Below are positions 1-6,547 of a stretch of DNA of 45,388 nucleotides, in pieces; the stretch's first letter is position 1, and the number at the start of each line of letters is the position of its first letter. Origin of the DNA: Gracilibacillus lacisalsi DSM 19029 (lineage in GTDB: Bacteria > Bacillota > Bacilli > Bacillales > Amphibacillaceae); assembly GCF_000377765.1 (NCBI RefSeq), contig NZ_KB898664.1, positions 1-45,388 on the forward strand, written 5' to 3'. The position numbers and the translations under genes were made by a program. A model generated the notes under the pieces. The model saw only the letters and a list, made by a program, of their open reading frames with translations, was not told where the DNA came from and did no database searches.

Positions 1-56
1 AAAGTGGATCTTAGTCGAAAATCATCCCGTAGGAATGGAAGTGGACGGCCTCCGCT
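1..56 (-). repeat. R1 repeat copy, cut by window edge
   Basis: This is the distal part of an R1-family repeat in reverse orientation. It carries the family signature GTGGATCTT, then AGGAATGGAAGTGGAC and the end GCCTCCGC. The reverse complement of the start of the copy at 163-291 gives the same series (AGGAGTCGAAGTGGACGCC). It forms the left member of an inverted pair with that copy, separated by about 106 bp that holds nothing else I recognise. Confidence 0.6.
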
Positions 57-162
57 ATGAAACTGTTCTACAACGTTTGTGACTGCTCACTTCTCGAGCT
101 TTCTTAACCTGTGTAATAAAATTGGAATGTCAGCGAGTACATTCATTGTAGAGCATTAATTA

Positions 163-291
163 GCGTAGGCGTCCACTTCGACTCCTGTGGGATCAGCGTG
201 ATCTGAAGATCCACTTTTGTAAAGCGATCTTCTTTACAAAAGTTAGCTGAAGAAACGCCCCACGGAAAGCGAAGTGGGCAAGCCTTAGCGG
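163..291 (+). repeat. R1 repeat, imperfect palindrome
   Basis: This is a 129-bp imperfect palindrome. The outer arms are GCGTAGGCGTCCACTTCG and CGAAGTGGGCAAGCCTTAGC. Next come CTCCTGTGGG / CCCCACGGAAAG, and the centre is a perfect 12-bp stem, ACTTTTGTAAAG (213-224) with CTTTACAAAAGT (232-243). Related copies lie at 6230-6355, 12340-12468 and 12641-12769. Between 292 and 330 there is a degenerate form (TACTTTGCA) of the terminal inverted repeat found around the other R1 pairs. Confidence 0.8.
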
Positions 292-334
292 TTGTTACGC
301 CTATTATTCATGTCAAAATAACTACTTTGCACAG

Positions 335-359
335 GACCGGCGGGGGTTGCCGGTTTTTC
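335..359 (+). terminator. Terminator-like hairpin
   Basis: ACCGGC (336-341) pairs with GCCGGT (349-354) and is followed by a short T run on the + strand. It would end a rightward transcript entering from outside the window; on the reverse strand there is no T run after the hairpin. Confidence 0.45.
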
Positions 360-381
360 TATTTCAGTTGAAAGAAAGCTA

Positions 382-1401
382 TTAATCAGATATATCTGCG
401 ACTTTTACTAATAGTTTCCCGATGTTGTGACCTTTGAATAGATCTAGGAACGCGTCAGGGATAGTTTCAAAGCCTTCTTTGATTGTTTCTTGATATTTTA
501 ATTTTCCTTCATTCAGCCATTTTGCAAGTTCAGCTGTACCACTAGGGAATTGATTGGCAAAATCTCCGACGGTAAAACCTTGCATTAAAGCACTTTTCTT
601 AATAAGCGTTGTTTGTACTCGTGGACCAATATCCTCTTCTTCCAGATTATAGCTTGATATGGCACCGCAAACTGGAATGCGTGCGAATTTATTTAAGTTT
701 GCATGTACTACATCAGAGATTTCTCCACCAACATTATCAAAGTAAACATCTACACCGTTTGGACAAGCATTTGCCAAATCATCCTTGAGATTTGATGTTG
801 TCTTATAATTAATCGCCTCGTCGAATTGTAATTCTTCTTTTAAGTATTGAAGCTTCTCATCTGAACCAGCAATTCCAACAACTCGTGCGCCTTTAATTCG
901 GGCAATTTGGCCAACAACAGATCCGACAGCTCCTGCTGCTCCAGAAATAACGACAGTTTCACCTTCTTTGGGCTTACCAATTTCGAGTAATCCAAAGTAT
1001 GCGGTTAATCCAGTCATGCCTAGAATACCTAAATGAGTAGAAATCGGGGCAATATCTTTATCTAGTTTTCTCACTTCCTTTTCTTTAGCAGTATAGTATG
1101 TCTGCCATCCAAATCCGCAAATGACTATATCACCTTCACCAAATTGATCAGACTGTGACTCAATTACTTCACCAATTGCTCCACCTTCAATTACTTCATT
1201 CAATTGAAAAGGTGCTACGTAAGAAGGAGAGTCAATCATTCTCCCGCGCATATACGGATCAACTGAAACATATAAAGTGCGAATAAGTACTTCGCCTTTC
1301 TTAGGCTGTTTTATATCTGTTGTAACAAACTGAAAGGTATCTTTACTGGGCGTTCCACTTGGACGTTTAGCTAAAAGTATTTGTTTATTTTTGTTATTCA
1401 T
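382..1401 (-). CDS. NADP-dependent oxidoreductase, zinc-independent MDR family (YfmJ/CurA-like)
   Basis: This 339-residue cytoplasmic enzyme belongs to the medium-chain dehydrogenase/reductase superfamily, in the leukotriene B4 dehydrogenase / curcumin reductase group. Family members reduce activated C=C double bonds with NADPH. The N-terminal part carries the group signature VSVDPYMRGRM. The Rossmann part has the nucleotide-binding motif SGAAGAVGSVVGQIA near residue 155. There are no structural-zinc cysteine clusters, as expected for this group. The start is the ATG at 1401, because GGAGAGG lies just upstream of it; an in-frame ATG six codons earlier lacks a site. It is transcribed divergently from phoP and appears monocistronic. 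The closest B. subtilis equivalent by recall is YfmJ; the true substrate is unknown. Confidence 0.9.
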   Translation of the reverse strand: MNNKNKQILLAKRPSGTPSKDTFQFVTTDIKQPKKGEVLIRTLYVSVDPYMRGRMIDSPSYVAPFQLNEVIEGGAIGEVIESQSDQFGEGDIVICGFGWQTYYTAKEKEVRKLDKDIAPISTHLGILGMTGLTAYFGLLEIGKPKEGETVVISGAAGAVGSVVGQIARIKGARVVGIAGSDEKLQYLKEELQFDEAINYKTTSNLKDDLANACPNGVDVYFDNVGGEISDVVHANLNKFARIPVCGAISSYNLEEEDIGPRVQTTLIKKSALMQGFTVGDFANQFPSGTAELAKWLNEGKLKYQETIKEGFETIPDAFLDLFKGHNIGKLLVKVADISD

Positions 1402-1731
1402 TTTTACCTCTCCTGTCAATTAGAATTTTCTTACACATTCAACATAACAAAAAACGAACGGTTAACAGAAATCAAGTGCTTACCATTCATTTGTAAATAG
1501 GAGAGTAGCACTTAAACAGGAAGAACATTTGCTTGTTATCAGTTAACTTGAGCTAAATACTTGATGTATAAAATTTCAAATTCCATATTATCTTACAACA
1601 TTAATAAAAATTAATATTGTAAAGAAAAATTTACAAGTAATTATCACTTTTCTAGTGTAAATCTATTCACATTAATTGCACGTCCATGTATGATTAAATT
1701 AAGATAGATATAAAAATGGGGTGCTTTTTTT
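1402..1731. other. Divergent intergenic region between oxidoreductase gene and phoP
   Basis: This AT-rich spacer of 330 bp holds no convincing gene. It contains the phoP promoter and a 7-6-7 inverted repeat, TTGTAAA (1617-1623) and TTTACAA (1630-1636). TTTACA (1630) and TTATCA (1641), 5 bp apart, resemble half-sites of a PhoP box (consensus TT(A/C/T)A(C/T)A with about 5 bp spacing), which would allow autoregulation; this is speculative. Confidence 0.5.
1666..1694 (+). promoter_or_regulatory. Candidate sigma-A promoter of phoPR
   Basis: TTCACA (1666-1671) and TATGAT (1689-1694) are separated by exactly 17 bp, each one mismatch from consensus. The predicted transcript start near 1701 leaves a short leader to the phoP ATG at 1732. 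Confidence 0.6.
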
Positions 1732-2427
1732 ATGGAAGAGAAAGTATTAATCGTTGATGATGAACAATCTATTGTAACTTTATTACAATATAATATTGAG
1801 AAATCTGGTTTTAAAACGGATACTGCTTTCGATGGAGTAGAAGGTTTACATAAAGCGGCTACCGGGGAATTTGATTTAATTATATTAGATTTAATGTTAC
1901 CAGGTATGGAAGGCACAGAAGTGTGTAAAGCTTTACGACAGAAGCAAATTGAAACACCTATTTTAATGTTAACGGCAAAAGATGATGAATTTGATAAGGT
2001 GTTAGGGCTAGAATTGGGTGCTGACGACTATTTAACAAAACCGTTTAGCCCGAAGGAAGTAGTCGCAAGAATTAAAGCGATCTTACGAAGGACTAGAAAA
2101 CAAGAAGGAGCAGCAGACCAGCCGTTTATTAAAATATCTGACTTACTTATCTATCCACAACAATATGAAGCTACGATCAAAGGGGAACCTCTTAGCTTTA
2201 CCCGTAAAGAATTTGAGCTATTACACTATCTGTCTAAACATAAAGGAAAAGTATTGTCACGTGACCAATTGCTTAGTGCAGTGTGGAATTATGACTTTGT
2301 TGGTGATACAAGAATTGTAGATGTACATGTTAGCCATTTACGTGAAAAAATTGAACCAGATACGAAACATCCAGTTTATATTAAAACGATTAGAGGGCTT
2401 GGTTATAAAATGGAGGAGCCATATTAA
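1732..2427 (+). CDS. phoP: Phosphate-response regulator PhoP (OmpR family)
   Basis: PhoP is a DNA-binding response regulator of 231 residues that controls the phosphate-starvation regulon when phosphorylated by PhoR. The receiver domain spans about residues 1-118, with acidic pocket residues D9 and D10, phospho-acceptor D53 in the LDLMLPG motif and the LTKPF lysine. A winged-helix OmpR-type domain follows (about 130-229), ending in the typical RGLGYKM. The ATG follows GGGGTG at a long but workable distance. The stop codon overlaps the phoR start by one base, so the two are translationally coupled. The family assignment is certain; the PhoP name rests on similarity plus the conserved position just before phoR and close to polA, as in B. 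subtilis. Confidence 0.95.
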   Translation: MEEKVLIVDDEQSIVTLLQYNIEKSGFKTDTAFDGVEGLHKAATGEFDLIILDLMLPGMEGTEVCKALRQKQIETPILMLTAKDDEFDKVLGLELGADDYLTKPFSPKEVVARIKAILRRTRKQEGAADQPFIKISDLLIYPQQYEATIKGEPLSFTRKEFELLHYLSKHKGKVLSRDQLLSAVWNYDFVGDTRIVDVHVSHLREKIEPDTKHPVYIKTIRGLGYKMEEPY

Positions 2428-3806
2428 TGGACGCCAAAAAAAGAATAAATCTGTTTTATCGCTACATTTTAATGACAGCTTCTGTATTTATTTTAATCGG
2501 TATTGTTATTTTGCCTCTTACCTCTGGGGAAGAGCAATTTTTTGTACTATTTTCCTTAATTATTGGATTTATCATATTATTGATATTAATATATCATATG
2601 TTTGAAAACTATGTTCGTCCAATTCGAGCGTCCATTAATGTTACAAATGAACTTGTTAAAGGGAATTATAATGCCCGTACTTATGTAAAGCCTCACGGTG
2701 AAGCACAACAGTTAAGTAATGCAATTAATGTACTGGCAAGAAATTTACAAGAAATGACCATTCAAGAAAAAATGCAAGGTAGCCAATGGAAAACAGTGAT
2801 GAATAACATGGAAAGTGGATTGATGCTAATTGATGAACGAGGATATGTCCATTTGATCAACCGCAAATTCATGCAAATGTTTGGCAAAAAATCTGTCGAC
2901 TATATTGGTTTCCTATATTATGACGTGTTACAGGATAAGACGATTCATAAAGTGGTGCAGGAAACTTTTTTGTACGAAGAAAAAATGACTGGTAATATTA
3001 CCAAAACAATAAATGGTGAAAAACATTACTTTGAAGTTGCAGGAGCACCTGTTATTAACGATGTAAGGGATTTAAAGGGAGCTGTACTAGTTTTTCATGA
3101 TATAACAGATTTGAAGCGAGTCGAAGAAATGCGAAAAGATTTCGTAGCAAATGTGTCGCATGAATTAAAGACACCGATAACATCGATCCGTGGTTTTGCT
3201 GAAACATTGTTAGAAGATGAAAAAGCAGACGATGCAATTAAAGAACAATTTTTAACGATCATTTTAAAAGAAAGTACTCGTTTACAATCGTTAGTACATG
3301 ATTTACTCGAGCTGTCCAAAATAGAAAAAGAAGAAATGAAGCTTTCAACTAAACTCATTGAAGTGGACGAATGGTTACAAAGCAGTTTGACGTTAATCGA
3401 GCAACAAGCAAGTAAAAAATCACTGGAATTTACCAAAGAAATAAAACCGAATATTTCCTTCCATGGTGATCCAGACCGCTTACAGCAGGTGGTATTAAAT
3501 TTAATGTATAATGCGATTAATTATACTGCTGAAGAAGGAAGCATTTTCCTTCGAGTTGATGAAAATGATCATGAAGTGATAATCGAAGTAGAGGACACTG
3601 GAATTGGTATACCTGACGAAGCAAGACAACGTATTTTCGAAAGATTTTACCGTGTAGATAGAGCAAGAAGCCGCAATACGGGAGGAACAGGCTTAGGGTT
3701 AGCCATTGTAAAACATATTATCGAAGCACATCAAGGCACGATAACCGTAACAAGTGAAATGGGAAAAGGATCGTGCTTTACCGTAAAAATACCGAAAAAG
3801 TGGTGA
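2427..3806 (+). CDS. phoR: Sensor histidine kinase PhoR, short-sensor form
   Basis: This 459-residue membrane histidine kinase is the partner of PhoP. Two transmembrane helices (about 13-30 and 38-57) are joined by only about seven residues. A HAMP-like linker (58-113) and a PAS domain (about 117-230) follow. The HisKA domain has phospho-histidine H245 in SHELKTP, and the ATPase domain has the N, G1 (DTGIGIP) and G2 (GGTGLGLAIV) boxes. B. subtilis PhoR, as I recall it, is about 120 residues longer because of an extracytoplasmic sensor domain; here that domain is missing. Sensing would therefore rest on the membrane, HAMP and PAS parts. It is cotranscribed with phoP, and its stop codon lies inside the downstream terminator stem. 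Confidence 0.93.
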   Translation: MDAKKRINLFYRYILMTASVFILIGIVILPLTSGEEQFFVLFSLIIGFIILLILIYHMFENYVRPIRASINVTNELVKGNYNARTYVKPHGEAQQLSNAINVLARNLQEMTIQEKMQGSQWKTVMNNMESGLMLIDERGYVHLINRKFMQMFGKKSVDYIGFLYYDVLQDKTIHKVVQETFLYEEKMTGNITKTINGEKHYFEVAGAPVINDVRDLKGAVLVFHDITDLKRVEEMRKDFVANVSHELKTPITSIRGFAETLLEDEKADDAIKEQFLTIILKESTRLQSLVHDLLELSKIEKEEMKLSTKLIEVDEWLQSSLTLIEQQASKKSLEFTKEIKPNISFHGDPDRLQQVVLNLMYNAINYTAEEGSIFLRVDENDHEVIIEVEDTGIGIPDEARQRIFERFYRVDRARSRNTGGTGLGLAIVKHIIEAHQGTITVTSEMGKGSCFTVKIPKKW

Positions 3807-3839
3807 GAGAATGGAATAGATTCTTTCACCACTTTTTTT
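3797..3839 (+). terminator. Terminator of phoPR
   Basis: AAAGTGGTGAGAGAAT pairs with ATTCTTTCACCACTTT and is followed by seven Ts. The 5' arm overlaps the phoR stop codon. Confidence 0.9.
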
Positions 3840-3849
3840 GTAAAGAAAA

Positions 3850-3876
3850 TGAAACTTTTCTGTAACATCTTACGTA
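3850..3876 (+). promoter_or_regulatory. Candidate ECF sigma-W promoter of hflKC
   Basis: TGAAAC (3850-3855) is followed by a T-rich stretch and, after 17 bp, by CGTA (3873-3876), matching the sigma-W pattern TGAAAC-N16/17-CGTA. It lies about 50 bp before the hflK start. The ysdB upstream region in this window has the same two elements with the same spacing, and the B. subtilis flotillin-family SPFH gene is a known sigma-W target, so the reading is consistent. Confidence 0.65.
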
Positions 3877-3928
3877 TGTACTGGTTGTATGGTAAAGTTA
3901 CAGAGGAAGTACAGAAGGGGGAAATAGA

Positions 3929-4936
3929 ATGACTTTAAAGCAAATATACAGCTGGATCGGAATTGTTGTAGCTGTAGTTGTCTTAGGTTTATTTGCGGCA
4001 ACAAGTTGGTATACCGTAGATGAATCAGAGCAAGCTGTTTTAATTACATTTGGTAAAGCAGAAGAAGGAACGACGGAACCAGGTCTGCATTTTAAATTGC
4101 CATGGCCGATTCAAACAGTAGAAACTTTATCAAGGGAAACGTTTAGTTTGAACTTTGGATATGACCCGGAAAACGAAGAAGATGCAGATGTTGTACGAAT
4201 GATTACCGGGGATGAGAATATACTTCAAGCAGATTTAGTCGTTCAGTGGAAAATAATTGAGCCGAGCAAATACTTATTTAATTCAGATGATCCACAACAA
4301 GTACTTTATAATGCGACCTCGGCTTCTTTAAGAAGTATTATCGGATCTTCGACAATTGACGAAGCACTAACAGATGGTAAAGCAGAAATCGAGAATGAAG
4401 TATTGGATTTATTAGTAACACTTATGGAAGATTATGAAGTCGGAGTTGCGATTCAGGATGTTAAACTGCAAGAAGTAGATTTACCTAACGAAGAAGTGCG
4501 TCAAGCTTTTATGAAAGTAACCGATGCACGTGAAACAATGAATACCAAGAAAAATGAAGCAGATAAATATCGTAATGAGATATATGAGGAAGCTCAAGGG
4601 GAAAAGGATGCTATTATCTCAAGAGCTGAAGGTGATAAGATTGAAAGAATTGAAACAGCGAGAGGGAATGTAGCAGCATTCAACGCATTATATGATGCAT
4701 ATGAAAGTAATCCTGATATTACAAGACAGCGACTGGTGTTAGAAACACTTGATCAAGTCTTGCCAGATGCAAATATTTACATTATGAATGATGATGGAAA
4801 TACATTGAAATATCTACCGTTAGGAGAAAACACATCATCGCCCAAACCACCAGTAACAGAGTCCTCCGAAGATAATCAATCAGATAATGATACTGAAGAT
4901 AGTGAGGAGGGAAATAATAATGACAGATCAGAATAA
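3929..4936 (+). CDS. hflK: HflK, SPFH-domain modulator of the FtsH protease
   Basis: HflK is a 335-residue membrane protein. It has an N-terminal transmembrane segment (about 8-26) and an SPFH/band-7 domain starting at WYTVDESEQAVLITFG. A charged coiled-coil region (about 190-260) follows, then a strongly acidic tail rich in S, D, E and N. With HflC it forms a cage around FtsH in characterised bacteria and modulates membrane-protein turnover. A good ribosome binding site (AGAAGGGGG) precedes the ATG. The tail-coding region contains the Shine-Dalgarno sequence and start of hflC (17-bp overlap). This pair lies between phoR and polA, a place where B. subtilis, as I recall, has no such genes. Confidence 0.88.
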   Translation: MTLKQIYSWIGIVVAVVVLGLFAATSWYTVDESEQAVLITFGKAEEGTTEPGLHFKLPWPIQTVETLSRETFSLNFGYDPENEEDADVVRMITGDENILQADLVVQWKIIEPSKYLFNSDDPQQVLYNATSASLRSIIGSSTIDEALTDGKAEIENEVLDLLVTLMEDYEVGVAIQDVKLQEVDLPNEEVRQAFMKVTDARETMNTKKNEADKYRNEIYEEAQGEKDAIISRAEGDKIERIETARGNVAAFNALYDAYESNPDITRQRLVLETLDQVLPDANIYIMNDDGNTLKYLPLGENTSSPKPPVTESSEDNQSDNDTEDSEEGNNNDRSE

Positions 4937-5852
4937 TGTCTATGAAATGAAGAAAATGACACCAAAAGAAATCAGAAGATTAATTAAAATTGGTCTTGCT
5001 ATTTTGCTTACAGTAGTGCTTTTAATCATTTTTGTAAGTAGTATGTATGTTGTGAAAGAAGGAGAATACAAGGTTGTTCGTCAGTTTGGTGAAGTGGTTG
5101 ATATTAAAGACGAACCTGGACTTAAGTTTCGGGTACCTATATTACAATCCATTACAACACTTCCAAAGAAAAAGTTAGTATATGATGTAATGGAGCGTGA
5201 AATCAATACGTTAGATAAGAAACGTATGATTATTGATAATTATGCTATTTGGGAAATTACAGATCCTGCTTCGATGATTGCGAATGCCCGAACGGAAATG
5301 GGTGCAGAAGCAAGAATGGGAGAGTTTATCTTTTCTGTTATTCGATCCGAACTTGGAGCCATGGATTACGATGAAATTATTAATGATGAAGGAAGTACTA
5401 GAGGTGACCTTAATGAAAGGGTCATGGAACGTGTTAATACACTCTTAGAACGAGATAACTATGGTATTCAGGTAGACGATGTTCGCATCAAGCGTACAGA
5501 TTTGCCAGAAGAAAATGAACAATCTGTTTTTAACCGAATGATCTCTGAACGTGAATCACAAGCTCAGCAATATTTATCCCAAGGGGAAGCAGAAAAAAGC
5601 AGAATTACCGCCAATGCCGACCGTGATGTAACCGAAATGTTATCGAAGGCAAATGCAGAAGCAGAAGAAATCCGTGCTGAAGGGGAATTAGAGGCTGCAG
5701 AAATGTATAACGAAGCATTCTCACAAGATCCGGAATTCTATCAGCTTTATCGAACACTTGAATCATACAAAGAAACAATAGATGGCGAAACAACCATCAT
5801 TATCCCGCAAGGATCACCATATGCGGACTTATTGTTAGGATATATCGAATAA
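4920..5852 (+). CDS. hflC: HflC, SPFH-domain partner of HflK
   Basis: HflC is a 310-residue membrane protein with an N-terminal transmembrane helix (about 22-42). The SPFH domain follows, with the HflC-like start VVKEGEYKVVRQFGEV, and then a helical region rich in A, E and Q (about 200-270). It pairs with HflK to modulate FtsH. The start chosen is the ATG at 4920, preceded by GAGGAGGG; an upstream in-frame ATG (4887) sits inside hflK and has no site. The short overlap with hflK implies a fixed co-translation ratio. The gene ends at a strong terminator, so hflKC is a two-gene operon. Confidence 0.88.
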   Translation: MTDQNNVYEMKKMTPKEIRRLIKIGLAILLTVVLLIIFVSSMYVVKEGEYKVVRQFGEVVDIKDEPGLKFRVPILQSITTLPKKKLVYDVMEREINTLDKKRMIIDNYAIWEITDPASMIANARTEMGAEARMGEFIFSVIRSELGAMDYDEIINDEGSTRGDLNERVMERVNTLLERDNYGIQVDDVRIKRTDLPEENEQSVFNRMISERESQAQQYLSQGEAEKSRITANADRDVTEMLSKANAEAEEIRAEGELEAAEMYNEAFSQDPEFYQLYRTLESYKETIDGETTIIIPQGSPYADLLLGYIE

Positions 5853-5862
5853 TCAGTGCTTA

Positions 5863-5908
5863 GACCAACCTGTGTCCACTTATGTGGAATCAGGTTGGTC
5901 CTATTTTT
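5863..5908 (+). terminator. Terminator of hflKC
   Basis: GACCAACCTG (5863-5872) pairs with CAGGTTGGTC (5891-5900). An inner TCCAC/GTGGA stem extends the hairpin, and a T run follows. Confidence 0.85.
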
Positions 5909-5997
5909 AGTGAAGATTAAATTGATGAACAAATCTACGAAGTAAAGTGGACATAGATTTACTCTCTTCTATTCTTGACTAAGAGAGTGCAAACAAA

Positions 5998-6140
5998 CCG
6001 CTCCGGCAGAATACTGCGCTTTCCATGCTCCCTTGCACCGAGGAAGCCAACTTCGGAGCATTACTAGCAGACGCAGGTGCATCACAGGGTCTTCGGCTCG
6101 CGCTACGTCGTGAGGAGTCTACGTATCTTGCCTCCGCTTT
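5998..6140 (-). repeat. R1 repeat, variant core
   Basis: The ends match family R1 in reverse orientation: CCGCTCCGGCAGAATACTGC at the left, and GAGGAGTCTACG with TTGCCTCCGCT at the right. The centre is different from other copies: it lacks the GTTAGCTGA core and is longer and more GC-rich. It is paired head-to-head with the copy at 6230-6355. Confidence 0.65.
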
Positions 6141-6229
6141 GTGTAGTATCCCGATTTTTGAAAGAAGTAACACAGGGGAATTGGTTTCCGAGTATTTCCT
6201 CTTATAAAAATATAAGAACTATTCACATA

Positions 6230-6355
6230 GCGTAGGCAGAATACGGAGACTCCTGTGGGACTCACGAGAGCTGAAGATCCACTTTGCAAAGTGGTTTTCT
6301 TTGCAAAGTTAGCTGAAGACGAGCCCACGGAAAGCGGAGTATTCTGCCGGAGCGG
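6230..6355 (+). repeat. R1 repeat, imperfect palindrome
   Basis: The outer arms GCAGAATACGGAGACTCC and GGAGTATTCTGCC flank CTGTGGG / CCCACGG. The centre is a perfect stem, ACTTTGCAAAG (6281-6291) with CTTTGCAAAGT (6299-6309). It shares the GTTAGCTGAAG and CCCACGGAAAGCG blocks with the other copies. Confidence 0.8.
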
Positions 6356-6460
6356 TATCCTAGCACTCCTTATGGAAAGAATGGAAGAAATCCTCATCAC
6401 AAATTTTCATTACTTCGCAGTATGTATCTTTTTACATTAGTTAATTTATACATAAAGACG

Positions 6461-6489
6461 GTAACAAGAGTAACGAAAGTTTTTATAAT
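6461..6489 (+). promoter_or_regulatory. Candidate polA promoter
   Basis: A perfect -10 TATAAT (6484-6489) has a weak -35 GTAACA (6461-6466) at 17 bp spacing. It lies about 60 bp before the polA ATG and just downstream of the right end of the C2 element. Confidence 0.45.
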
Positions 6490-6547
6490 CATTTGCAATC
6501 ATGGTAAAATAGAAGCAATGTATAGAATCGAAAAGGAGATCGGTAAA

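Larger units (their letters stand above)
5934..6421. mobile_element. MITE-like composite element with paired R1 repeats (C2)
   Basis: This 488-bp unit fills most of the 695-bp gap between hflC and polA. Its left end, TCTACGAAGTAA (5934-5945), is an inverted copy (10 of 12) of its right end TTACTTCGCAGT (6410-6421). Inside are a reverse-orientation R1 variant (5998-6140) and a forward R1 copy (6230-6355). The element at 12279-12868 has the same ends and the same inner order. No transposase is encoded; apparent ORFs here are the repeats read through. Confidence 0.6.

Noticed and set aside
163-291. R1 palindromes as ordinary transcription terminators or CRISPR repeats
   Set aside because: They lack T runs after the stems, occur as inverted pairs with unique spacers of 90-170 bp, and are not regularly spaced direct repeats.
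5979-6440. Several 60-90 codon ORFs on both strands between hflC and polA
   Set aside because: They are read-throughs of the R1 palindromes and change with each repeat copy; no ribosome sites or protein-like composition.
6422-6547. Longer polA reading frame starting at 6422
   Set aside because: The extra 42 codons cover the promoter and the right end of a repeat element, have no ribosome site and do not resemble Pol I; AAGGAG clearly serves the ATG at 6548.
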